From the NCBI GenBank assembly GCA_964390695.1, contig CAYMKI010000090.1:1-12797 (forward strand): a stretch of 12,797 nucleotides of DNA, read 5' to 3'. Source of the stretch: CAWACC01 sp964390695. GTDB taxonomy: Bacteria > Chlamydiota > Chlamydiia > Chlamydiales > Parachlamydiaceae. Within the stretch, counting starts at the first letter, position 1. Every line of letters begins with the position of its first letter. A model generated the notes under the pieces. The model made no database searches. It was not told the DNA's origin and was given only the letters and a program-made list of their open reading frames with translations. The position numbers and the translations under genes were made by a program. Of the stretch, positions 1-7,070 are shown piece after piece.

Positions 1-1
1 C

Positions 2-262
2 AAAGAAGGACGTCCTCAAATTACTCTGGATGTTACCGCCGAAATTATTAAATTCAGCCCATTTGGCAAATCCGACCGAGCTGAAAATCAATCAGGCAAT
101 TCACAGGCCAGCTACGGTTCGTTCAACAACTCGCGTGAAGGCGGAGCCGCCTACGGTGATTCTGGCTTCTCCGGAGGTAATCATGGAGGATCTCAACCAG
201 GTCATAAGCGAAATAATCAAGAAGATCACGCTGAAGCTGAAGAAGATGAAGTTCCCTTTTGA
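2..262 (+). CDS. ssb: Single-stranded DNA-binding protein, C-terminal part (5' end outside window)
   Basis: The reading frame is open from the left edge and ends in TGA at 260-262, giving the last 86 residues. The first visible residues (KEGRPQITLDVTAEIIKF) match the last beta-strand of the SSB OB-fold. A Gly/Asn/Ser/Gln-rich disordered linker follows, then an acidic tail ending EEDEVPF. That ending corresponds to the conserved acidic tip (DDIPF in E. coli) through which SSB recruits replication and repair partners. The protein coats single-stranded DNA during replication, recombination and repair, normally as a tetramer. It lies directly upstream of pepA on the same strand, an order I recall from Chlamydia genomes (ssb-pepA). 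The start codon and most of the OB domain are missing only because the window begins inside the gene. Confidence 0.92.
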   Translation, partial: KEGRPQITLDVTAEIIKFSPFGKSDRAENQSGNSQASYGSFNNSREGGAAYGDSGFSGGNHGGSQPGHKRNNQEDHAEAEEDEVPF

Positions 263-282
263 AAGATGTCTAATCTTACAAC

Positions 283-306
283 ATCCGCTTAATCCTTTGG
301 GCGGAT
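283..306 (+). terminator. Hairpin between ssb and pepA, possible weak terminator
   Basis: Six Watson-Crick pairs (ATCCGC with GCGGAT) continue inward through two G-T wobbles and two A-T pairs to a TCCT loop, giving about 10 bp. The tract after it (GAATCCTTTTATTA) has only four T in a row, so termination would be weak. It could instead attenuate or process an ssb-pepA transcript. Confidence 0.35.
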
Positions 307-365
307 GAATCCTTTTATTAGTCATTTTAGATCGTGTAAGTGAATCTTAAACAAAGCAGAAAACA

Positions 366-1853
366 ATGAAATTTTCAGTTCAATCCAAAACAAAAAAACA
401 TCCCCATGCAGATTTATTAGTCATTCCTTTGATCAGGCGACATAATAAAATTGACATCGCTGTTGAGGATAAAAACTGGATGCGTCAACTTGATCTAGAG
501 CGAATTCTTGCGGTTGGGGACGTGAAAGCTAAAGAAGGCGAAGTGGTTTTTCTATATCCTGCTAATCTCGCGGAAAAACGCCTAGTGCTTCTGGGGCTAG
601 GAGATGTCGACAAGATCACCATGGAATCCCTGAGGCGCGCTTTTAGCCAGATCACCAAATCAGCCCAAGCCAAAAAGATCACAAAGCTCAACCTCCTCTG
701 TCCCAAGATTCCAGGCATGGACCAAGAAATCGTCGTCCGAGGTGTTTCGGAGGGCTTGCTCTTGCCTAATTATCAATTCACACTCTTAAAAAAAGACAGC
801 CTTAAAGATAACACGCCCTCACGGATCGAAAGTGTGTGCTTCCTAGGCCTTGAAACCTCGTATTTGGAACAGCTGAACAACTACAAAACCATTTGCGAGG
901 GCGTCTACTTTGCACGCGATTTGGTCAATCACAACGCTGATGAAGTCCTATCACATCATTTGGCCGATGTAGCCACCTCTTTAGCCAAAACTTATCCCAA
1001 ACTCAAAGCCACAGTTTTTGATAAAAAACGCATAGAAAAAGAGAAAATGGGCTTGCTATTGGCGGTCAACCGCGGTTCGACCATCGATCCGGCGTTTATT
1101 ATCCTGGAGTACAAAGGGTCCCCCAAAGCCAAAGAACACACTGTCATTGTGGGCAAAGGGATCACTTACGATACAGGAGGCCTCAACCTTAAGTCCGCCG
1201 GCATGGAGACCATGAAAGCCGATATGGCCGGGGCAGCTGTATGCCTTGCCACGCTAAAGGTCATCGCCGACTTAAAATTACCCCTGCATGTAACGGCGGT
1301 GATTCCGTGTACAGACAACCAGATTTCTCCTACAAGCTACAAGCCTGGCGATGTATACACTAGCTATACCGGAAAAACCGTCGAAATTACGAATACAGAC
1401 GCAGAAGGGCGCTTGATCCTAGCAGATGCCTTAGCTTATGCGGAACGAAACCTCAAACCTACACGCCTTATAAATTTTGCGACTTTGACCGGAGCGATAG
1501 AAATAGCCCTGGGGGGCGAAGCCACGGGCATGATGTCCAATAACGACGCCTTGGCAGATTCCTTTATGCATGCGGGCAGTACCACCTTCGAAAGAGTATG
1601 GCGGTTGCCGCTTTTCGAAGAATATAAAGACAGCCTGCGATCTGATATTGCCGATATCAAAAATTATGGATCGCGCTCGGCGTCTTCCATCGCGGCAGGC
1701 ATTTTCATGCAGCAATTTATCTCCCCGCAAACTCCTTGGGTGCACTTTGATATCGCCAGCACCGCCTTTTTCTCGGAAGCCAAACGCTACCATCCTAAAT
1801 TTGCCACGGGCATTGGCGTGCGCCTGATGATCGAGTTTTTACTCCATAATTAA
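366..1853 (+). CDS. pepA: Leucyl aminopeptidase (cytosol aminopeptidase, M17 family)
   Basis: This 495-aa protein, normal in length for family M17, removes N-terminal residues (preferring Leu) from peptides in the cytosol as a two-metal hexameric enzyme. The catalytic C-terminal domain is intact. The VGKGITYDTGG motif provides K264 and D269, KADM provides D286, and the signature NTDAEGRL provides D345, E347 and R349. K276 matches the second catalytic lysine. These correspond to E. coli PepA K270, D275, D293, D352, E354, R356 and K282. The variable N-terminal domain occupies roughly residues 1-165. ATG at 366 is the natural start, but only a purine-rich stretch and no good Shine-Dalgarno precedes it. 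It follows ssb on the same strand and is closed by two hairpins. Some PepA proteins also bind DNA as regulators, which the sequence here cannot show. Confidence 0.96.
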   Translation: MKFSVQSKTKKHPHADLLVIPLIRRHNKIDIAVEDKNWMRQLDLERILAVGDVKAKEGEVVFLYPANLAEKRLVLLGLGDVDKITMESLRRAFSQITKSAQAKKITKLNLLCPKIPGMDQEIVVRGVSEGLLLPNYQFTLLKKDSLKDNTPSRIESVCFLGLETSYLEQLNNYKTICEGVYFARDLVNHNADEVLSHHLADVATSLAKTYPKLKATVFDKKRIEKEKMGLLLAVNRGSTIDPAFIILEYKGSPKAKEHTVIVGKGITYDTGGLNLKSAGMETMKADMAGAAVCLATLKVIADLKLPLHVTAVIPCTDNQISPTSYKPGDVYTSYTGKTVEITNTDAEGRLILADALAYAERNLKPTRLINFATLTGAIEIALGGEATGMMSNNDALADSFMHAGSTTFERVWRLPLFEEYKDSLRSDIADIKNYGSRSASSIAAGIFMQQFISPQTPWVHFDIASTAFFSEAKRYHPKFATGIGVRLMIEFLLHN

Positions 1854-1916
1854 TGAATTTGGAATGATAATAGACATCTTGCCTAATTAATCTCCTTGAT
1901 TGATGCTCAGAGGTTT

Positions 1917-1941
1917 CAGTCAAACCCCGTCGGGTTTGCTG
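1917..1941 (+). terminator. GC-rich hairpin downstream of pepA
   Basis: A perfect 7-bp stem (CAAACCC with GGGTTTG) has a CGTC loop and extends by CAG/CTG across a bulged T. No U-tract follows directly, so it may be a 3'-end stabiliser or act together with the hairpin ten bases downstream. Confidence 0.45.
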
Positions 1942-1950
1942 ACAGCGCTT

Positions 1951-1979
1951 AAAATTGTACACTTCGCACGCAATTTTTT
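1951..1979 (+). terminator. Second hairpin with T-tract, likely pepA terminator
   Basis: The arms AAAATTG (1951-1957) and CAATTTT (1971-1977) form a 7-bp stem whose 3' arm runs into six T at 1974-1979. The loop is 13 nt. The stem is AT-rich but the layout fits an intrinsic terminator, and transcription of the next gene restarts from its own promoter. Confidence 0.5.
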
Positions 1980-2029
1980 GCTTTTAACTATTTTCAAAGC
2001 CTTATTTTTATATTAATATTTAATACATC

Positions 2030-2059
2030 TTTACTTTTAAATAATTTTTATTGTATAAT
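2030..2059 (+). promoter_or_regulatory. Putative sigma-66/70-type promoter of the 409-aa gene
   Basis: TTTACT at 2030-2035 and a perfect TATAAT at 2054-2059 are separated by 18 bp. The surroundings are extremely AT-rich, so chance matches are easy, but the -10 is exact and lies about 50 bases before the start codon. Confidence 0.45.
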
Positions 2060-2074
2060 ATTTTTTAATTAAGT

Positions 2075-2088
2075 TGTTATATATAACA
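2075..2088 (+). promoter_or_regulatory. Perfect 14-bp palindrome between promoter and ribosome site
   Basis: TGTTATATATAACA is its own reverse complement. It lies 16 bp after the -10 element and 13 bp before the GAGGG ribosome site, where an operator or a small 5' hairpin would sit. The 547-aa paralog lacks it. Confidence 0.3.
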
Positions 2089-2101
2089 TCAGTAATTAAA
2101 T

Positions 2102-2106
2102 GAGGG
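2102..2106 (+). promoter_or_regulatory. Ribosome binding site of the 409-aa gene
   Basis: GAGGG sits four bases before the ATG at 2111 and fixes that start. Confidence 0.6.
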
Positions 2107-2110
2107 AATA

Positions 2111-3340
2111 ATGTTTGAGTTAGCAAAAATTGCAGGATATATCAATACTAGTCTAGCTAATATGCACCCGGATTCGTTAAAAAATCCAGTCAATGCCACA
2201 AATATTAAAGAAAGAATCGCAAAGCTTGCAGAAGCCCTGAAAAAAACTAATGACGCAGATCCAGCTCTCAAAGATAAAGTACTGAATGATTTGCAAACGA
2301 CCTTGATCGAAAAAATGCAATCAAACAAAGACAATAAACCTTTACAAGAAAGCTTAGAGATTTTATCCGCTGCCCGCTCCGGCGTGAAAAACACCTCTGT
2401 TGAGATAACTCAAGAAACCCCTCCAACCACACCTCCCGTAAAGTTAAAAGAATTTAACAACACCCTAAATGAAGATGGCATCAATCCCAGCGGATTAAAT
2501 AGATTAAAAGAAATCTACAAGCTAAGCGGACCTGACATGGTTCGTCTTTACAATAGATTTTCAGATCCCGCAAATACCCCTTACTTTTCGTCTCGAGGCA
2601 CACAACTTGAAGAAGATATAAAAAAATATTTAACCACACACACAGATCCCTCAGACCCAATGAGAACTGCTCTGAAAGGCTATTTTGGGACGGATCCCGA
2701 CGAGATAGGTCATATATTCGACGCTGCCTGCTGGAGTTTTGCCTTAAGCGCTTGCCGTGGCTCTGAAAACGCGCACAAGAATGAGGACTGGTTCGTGCGC
2801 CCCAGTGCATTTTTCAATTTATTCAGCCCCCACATCCTGGAAGATGTCAACGCTACCACATTGGAGCGTGTATTTTCTTCACCCATTTTGAGTATCTCTA
2901 AACATGAATGCGATGTCATCTTCACGCACAGAGAAACCGTTGAATCCCTAATCGAAAAAGCCAGGGCCGCCCATCTGAGCCAAGAACAGAAGCAGATAGA
3001 TATAATCAGTCAAGAAGTAGTAAAAGTCTATCTACAGATATTGGGCTATGAAATCGCAGAGGAAGGTACCTCCCCTTACGTGATTGGCATGTACGCCGAT
3101 CAAAATGGCATTTCCGATCAAGACCATTGGGGACTTGAAGTATCTACAGATGAACAACCACATCTGTTCGAAACTCTTATCTATAGACCCATAGGACACA
3201 AAAACACCAGTTGGGACAAAGATAGCAAGGCGGCCCATAAAAAAGTCATCTCCGTATGGGTAAAAAAGCTGAGACCTCAGCAAATCGACTTAGTAAAGAA
3301 AATTATAGAATTTGGCCAGCCATCAACTAATAGTAGGTAG
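2111..3340 (+). CDS. Uncharacterised protein with an OTU-protease-like Cys/His pattern (short paralog)
   Basis: I do not recognise a named family for this 409-aa protein. Residues 1-95 look helical, a Pro/Thr-rich linker lies near 100-111, and the rest appears to be one globular domain. It is clearly paralogous to the 547-aa protein at 5308. Shared blocks are a stretch around 165-235 containing AACWSFALSACRG and DWFVRPSAFFNLF, and a C-terminal block around 300-400 containing EVVKVYLQILGYEI, DQDHWGLEVSTD and RPIGHK. D204-x-x-C207-x-x-x-A211-L-S fits the spacing of the OTU motif (D-G-x-C-x-x-x-A). H339 in DHWG lies 132 residues later after an 'L..LGYEI' strand, as the catalytic His does in OTU domains. 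This is pattern inference: the usual DG is DA here. There is no signal peptide or membrane segment. Its 3' end overlaps the convergent BTB-LRR gene by 14 nt. A secreted host-targeted role is plausible but unproven. Confidence 0.8.
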   Translation: MFELAKIAGYINTSLANMHPDSLKNPVNATNIKERIAKLAEALKKTNDADPALKDKVLNDLQTTLIEKMQSNKDNKPLQESLEILSAARSGVKNTSVEITQETPPTTPPVKLKEFNNTLNEDGINPSGLNRLKEIYKLSGPDMVRLYNRFSDPANTPYFSSRGTQLEEDIKKYLTTHTDPSDPMRTALKGYFGTDPDEIGHIFDAACWSFALSACRGSENAHKNEDWFVRPSAFFNLFSPHILEDVNATTLERVFSSPILSISKHECDVIFTHRETVESLIEKARAAHLSQEQKQIDIISQEVVKVYLQILGYEIAEEGTSPYVIGMYADQNGISDQDHWGLEVSTDEQPHLFETLIYRPIGHKNTSWDKDSKAAHKKVISVWVKKLRPQQIDLVKKIIEFGQPSTNSR

Positions 3341-5054
3341 TTTGCGAGCTTTTAGGATGCAATCTCAAAAACTCCTGATAAGACTCCTTTTTGATCGAGG
3401 TGTTGACTAGAAATAAGTTTTCTACCTGAAATTCTTTCAAATGGAGAAGACTCTCATCGGTGATTCCTTTGCAGTTAGTGAGATCCAGAACCTGCAGAGG
3501 CCTAGGCAAATCTTTGAGGGTCCTATCGGTAATCCCTGTATTTGAAAGATTGATGCGCCTTAGCTTTGTCATCGTGGATAAATAACGGCCGCATATCTCT
3601 GAAATATTCTCACAGCCATTCAAGCTAAGTGTTTGGATGCCTTTAGGTAGCTTTGTGACAACCACATCAGATATGGGAGTATAGGATAAATCCAATTCGA
3701 TCAAAGCAGACATCTGAGACAAAGCCTCGCAGCACCCATCTGACACAGCTGAACATAACGCCAGCTTTAAAGTATGCAAACCTGAGGGCAACTGTAAAAC
3801 TGTGGCATCCGAGCAAGAGGTACCGCTAAGGCCCAAGTACTTCAAATTTACAAGCCTTTGCCAAGAAGCCTCCCCATTCTGGAAGTCTCTAAAGTCTTTA
3901 CAAGATTCAGCCGAAAACCCGCATATACTCAAGGGGAGAGAAGCCACAACATGATGGCTCACGCTCGTATTGGAAAGCTTAAGCTCTTTAAGAACTTCCA
4001 TTTTTGAAAATGCAGGCCCAGCCGCATCGGTAACATTCTCACAATAATGCAAGTTTAAGACTTCTAGCTTGGGCAAGCTAGTCAGCTCTTGAAGACAGGC
4101 ATCTGTGACCCAAGAGTTAAATGAAAGATCGATGAGGCTGAGATGAGCGTGACCTGATAATACTTTCAAGCACCCTTTTTCAAGTAGTTCACAATCTCGG
4201 AGGATGAGGTGTCGCAGAGGCAGTTGGGATATTTGACCTAACTGCTGCGGCGTAATCTTGGTGCTTTGCAAATCTAAGGAAATAGGTGCAATTAAAGCCT
4301 CTTTGAGGTCATTCATCAAAGCGGAGAATTTCTCGGAATCATGGCAAGCCTCCCCTATCAAAGCCGCGAGCTGTTCTTCGAGAATTAGCTGCACATCCTT
4401 CATCTCACAGATGACCGAGTCATTCAGCAAGCTCGCTATCTGCTTAACTTCTAACTTGTCTTTGTGGTCTAGCAGTAACTTAGCGCAACGCTGCTGAAGC
4501 CGCTTGGCATCAAGACGAGCCGCTAAGTGAAGCATTATCCATATATCATCTAGCTCAAATCTATCCTTAGGTTCTGATTTAAAACAGCTTATAACCTTTT
4601 CAAGATCTTCGCAGGAAAAATCCTTTAAATTTATTTGGTTCCACGGCAAGTTAGTTTTGTATTTAAAGAGCAATTGCAAATAAGCGGCATCCAAAATTAA
4701 AGACGAAGTGTAAAATTGACGTACTCCGTCTGAAAGCTCAATAGTCAGTTTGGGGGTTTTGATCACGCTTTCGAATAATCTTAATTCTTTACTTCCGTTT
4801 TTACTATCGTTATTTTGTATGAGTTTATAAAGGCAATCCAATTCATGCGATTTTTCATCGTTCAGTTCGGGGTATTTTTTTAAAATCTGCAGGATGTTAT
4901 GTATCCTATGCGAAAGCTCTTGGCTCTGCTCGTCTTTATTTTCATTTTGCTGGAGAAATCTTAGATTATTTAATGTTAAGTCCACATACTGCATAGAATC
5001 GTTTTTATTATTGATAATCAAAGAAATACACAATCCTTTTGCACAAAAATTCAT
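3327..5054 (-). CDS. BTB/POZ-like and leucine-rich repeat protein, candidate ubiquitin-ligase adaptor effector
   Basis: This 575-aa protein has three visible parts. Residues 1-95 are helical and charged. Residues about 101-195 follow the BTB/POZ pattern: 'KLTIELSDG..F' strand, 'SSLILDAAYLQLLF' helix, 'INLKDFS.EDLEKVI' and a closing 'LHLAARLDAKRLQQRC' helix. Residues about 258-560 hold roughly eleven leucine-rich repeats of the Cys-containing type, as in 'LEVLNLHYCENVTD', 'IQTLSLNGCENIS' and 'LQVLDLTNCKGITD'. The usual BTB His is replaced. No signal peptide or membrane segment is present. BTB-LRR and F-box-LRR proteins are known as an expanded family in amoeba-associated Chlamydiae, proposed to plug into host cullin-RING ubiquitin ligases, with the LRR choosing the substrate. 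ATG at 5054 gives the full frame but lacks a Shine-Dalgarno. ATG at 4994 (Met21) is an alternative. The gene lies between two paralogs on the opposite strand. Confidence 0.87.
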   Translation of the reverse strand: MNFCAKGLCISLIINNKNDSMQYVDLTLNNLRFLQQNENKDEQSQELSHRIHNILQILKKYPELNDEKSHELDCLYKLIQNNDSKNGSKELRLFESVIKTPKLTIELSDGVRQFYTSSLILDAAYLQLLFKYKTNLPWNQINLKDFSCEDLEKVISCFKSEPKDRFELDDIWIMLHLAARLDAKRLQQRCAKLLLDHKDKLEVKQIASLLNDSVICEMKDVQLILEEQLAALIGEACHDSEKFSALMNDLKEALIAPISLDLQSTKITPQQLGQISQLPLRHLILRDCELLEKGCLKVLSGHAHLSLIDLSFNSWVTDACLQELTSLPKLEVLNLHYCENVTDAAGPAFSKMEVLKELKLSNTSVSHHVVASLPLSICGFSAESCKDFRDFQNGEASWQRLVNLKYLGLSGTSCSDATVLQLPSGLHTLKLALCSAVSDGCCEALSQMSALIELDLSYTPISDVVVTKLPKGIQTLSLNGCENISEICGRYLSTMTKLRRINLSNTGITDRTLKDLPRPLQVLDLTNCKGITDESLLHLKEFQVENLFLVNTSIKKESYQEFLRLHPKSSQTTYY

Positions 5055-5222
5055 TTATTGTTTTTATTCTACTTTATAAAAAAATTAAAATGAAGAATTT
5101 TTAACCACAAAATATTGTTTGTATAATTAAACTTATTTTTTAATACTAGATATTGTAACAATTGAATTTTACATTAATTTAATAAGAAAGACATGATTGA
5201 AATAGATAGAATAAAAAGTTAT

Positions 5223-5240
5223 TTGGCATAAAAATTGCTT
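5223..5240 (+). promoter_or_regulatory. Putative sigma-54 (RpoN) -24/-12 promoter of the 547-aa gene
   Basis: TTGGCAT, five A, then TTGCTT matches the consensus TTGGCAC-N5-TTGCW at all but one position. The invariant GG (5225-5226) and GC (5237-5238) have the required 10-bp separation. Transcription would start near 5250, leaving a leader of about 58 nt. The rest of 5055-5307 is AT-rich, and I could not choose a promoter for the divergent BTB-LRR gene in it. Chlamydiae are known to encode RpoN and a single NtrC-type activator. No activator site could be identified here. Confidence 0.55.
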
Positions 5241-5295
5241 ATAAACCATTAGAAATCTTTATGATTGTAGTTCATTATTTTTTTTTGTTAGTAAA

Positions 5296-5301
5296 GGGAG
5301 G
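5296..5301 (+). promoter_or_regulatory. Strong ribosome binding site of the 547-aa gene
   Basis: GGGAGG lies six bases before the ATG at 5308, the best Shine-Dalgarno in the island, and it fixes the start. Confidence 0.7.
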
Positions 5302-5307
5302 AATAAT

Positions 5308-6951
5308 ATGAATGAAATAAATAAAGAAGTTATTTTTTTAACAACCCAGCTAAATCAGAGACCTGTTGATTCGGCTACCAATCCTGTTTACGTAGATAGC
5401 ATCACAGATAGAATCAAAAAAGTAATAGCAAAATTGAATGAGATGCCTGGTGTGGAAACAAGCAACAAAGATCAATTATTAGTTCAGCTACAGGATACCA
5501 TCACTAAAAATAACGTAAGATTACAAGAAAAATACAATAATTGTTTGACCATCATCTCAAATGCCAGACAAAACCTCGCCGTTGCCCCTACATTAGCTCC
5601 TCAAGCACCATCAGCACCTCCTAGACCCCCAAGAGGCTACAACGAAAAACTAAAGGCAAAGGAAATCGATACAGCCAAATTAGATAGCTTGAAAACCATA
5701 GATTACGTAGATGTTTACACTTTGAGAGAAAAAAACTTGCAGTTTGTGCCGGATGATCAACCAGGTCCTCCAAGTTGCCACACCAAACCGGCCCTAAAAA
5801 ACACTAAAAGCGATCCGTTAGAAAACGAGATTTTAGACTATCTTGAGAGTCACCCGAATAAAGATGACCCTTTGAGAAAGATCATGGCCGGATATATCGG
5901 CACGAACAGGAACGAAATGAAAAAAATATTCGAGAGCGCCTGCGTCAGTTGGGCAGTAGCTGCCTGCGAAGGCACGCCGGTTAACAGTAAAAATCCTGAC
6001 TGGTATGTGAGACACTCTGAATATTTTAGCTTGTTCAATCAAGACAATCTGCAAGACCTAAAAAACTGGCCCATTCTCATCAAAGATTGTATTTCGGCTA
6101 TTGAGACTTTCAAACAAAAACCTGAAATATTAAAAACGATTTTAACCAATTGGACTCTGCCTTTAACACAGAGAGATAACGACAAGGATATCGAATTCGC
6201 CATGAAGCTATCCAAGGTGCAGGATGAGTTGGACGCAAAGCCTCCTAAAATGGATAGCGCCCTCAGCTTGTTAGCTGATATCATCCAGGATATTACTGAA
6301 CAGCAATCGCAAGACACCAAGACTAAATTCATTCAGGATATTTTGAATAACGTTTCACCCAATCTAGAGTCAAAGTATGATTATGTATTCAAAAAATATG
6401 GAAGCATGATTACAAATATACTCTTTGAGGCTATTAGCAAGACTTCGCCCGAAGAATACCAGCAAGTCTTTGATCGGCACGTTACGAACATAGATAAATT
6501 AGAGTTTCTCTTCCAAAACCCCTTTTGCGGGCTTAAAAACAATGAAAAAGACAGAATTCGTAAGTATGGGAATGAAATTAACAACTTACTTACACGCTCA
6601 AATCAAGCACAGAAACAAAACTTCAAGGAACTTAACCAAGAAGTGGTAAAGCTATATCTCCAAACATTAGGCTACGAAATTGTCCCTGAGGACACCACTC
6701 CCTATAAAATCTGCATGACAGCAAAACTTGAAGAAATTTCAGCTCAAGATCACTGGGGAGTACAGGTTTCAACTGATAGCAAAGACCACATATTTGAAAC
6801 CCTGGACTTTAAGCCTATAGGCCATAAACCCCATGACTGGAAAACCGAATGGGGACCAAAAGGCAAAGTCTTGGTCACTGTCCCCGTCAAAGAGTTGACC
6901 CCGCGTCATTATGAAATTATAAAAAATGTCATTTCGCACGGAACGGGATAA
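5308..6951 (+). CDS. Uncharacterised protein with an OTU-protease-like Cys/His pattern (long paralog)
   Basis: This 547-aa paralog of the 409-aa protein at 2111 has the same order: a helical N-terminus (1-92), a proline-rich linker (93-109, with an APPRPPRG tract), then the shared core. Matching blocks include 'DYLESHP..DDPLRKIMAGYIGT', 'ESACVSWAVAACEGT', 'NPDWYVRHSEYFSLF', 'EVVKLYLQTLGYEIVPED' and 'SAQDHWGVQVSTD'. C212 and H482 are the counterparts of C207 and H339. The acidic residue three before the Cys is Glu here, and Ala at +4 is kept. The Cys-His distance is 270 instead of 132 residues, because about 138 extra mostly helical residues (around 245-385) are inserted. There is no signal peptide or membrane segment. 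A sigma-54-like promoter and strong ribosome site precede it, and a strong hairpin follows. Deubiquitinase-like activity is inference. The sequence shows only paralogy and a conserved Cys/His pair. Confidence 0.82.
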   Translation: MNEINKEVIFLTTQLNQRPVDSATNPVYVDSITDRIKKVIAKLNEMPGVETSNKDQLLVQLQDTITKNNVRLQEKYNNCLTIISNARQNLAVAPTLAPQAPSAPPRPPRGYNEKLKAKEIDTAKLDSLKTIDYVDVYTLREKNLQFVPDDQPGPPSCHTKPALKNTKSDPLENEILDYLESHPNKDDPLRKIMAGYIGTNRNEMKKIFESACVSWAVAACEGTPVNSKNPDWYVRHSEYFSLFNQDNLQDLKNWPILIKDCISAIETFKQKPEILKTILTNWTLPLTQRDNDKDIEFAMKLSKVQDELDAKPPKMDSALSLLADIIQDITEQQSQDTKTKFIQDILNNVSPNLESKYDYVFKKYGSMITNILFEAISKTSPEEYQQVFDRHVTNIDKLEFLFQNPFCGLKNNEKDRIRKYGNEINNLLTRSNQAQKQNFKELNQEVVKLYLQTLGYEIVPEDTTPYKICMTAKLEEISAQDHWGVQVSTDSKDHIFETLDFKPIGHKPHDWKTEWGPKGKVLVTVPVKELTPRHYEIIKNVISHGTG

Positions 6952-6973
6952 TTTTTCAAGACCCTGGGTTAGA

Positions 6974-7024
6974 CCCGGGAGCAAGCTCTCCCGGGAAGCC
7001 CTACAAGAATACGTGTATTTTTTT
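6974..7024 (+). terminator. GC-rich hairpin followed by a T-tract after the 547-aa gene
   Basis: A perfect 8-bp stem (CCCGGGAG at 6974-6981, CTCCCGGG at 6988-6995) has a 6-nt loop. A small AATAC/GTATT palindrome follows, then seven T at 7018-7024. The stem is strong, but the T-run is about 20 bases away, so the mechanism may not be classical. Confidence 0.6.
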
Positions 7025-7070
7025 CTTCCTTCTTTAATCCAATTTCCTTAAACTTTTCCTTTTGAGAATC

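Noticed and set aside
30..308. A 92-aa open frame at the left edge
   Set aside because: It is an out-of-frame shadow of the ssb 3' end, whose own frame ends in the diagnostic acidic DEVPF tail.
2717..2760. CWSFA in the 409-aa protein as a papain-type active site
   Set aside because: The paralog reads CVSWA at the same place, and the Gln and Cys-Gly-Ser that precede the papain Cys are missing. The OTU spacing fits both copies better.
3327..5054. F-box in the first 95 residues of the LRR protein
   Set aside because: No 'LP.e....il..L...dl' pattern is present. The module before the repeats matches BTB instead.
2111..6951. Toxin-antitoxin or phage-defence reading of the three-gene island
   Set aside because: The genes are large, partly convergent and not co-transcribed, there are no nuclease, ATPase or small antitoxin signatures, and BTB-LRR points to host interaction.
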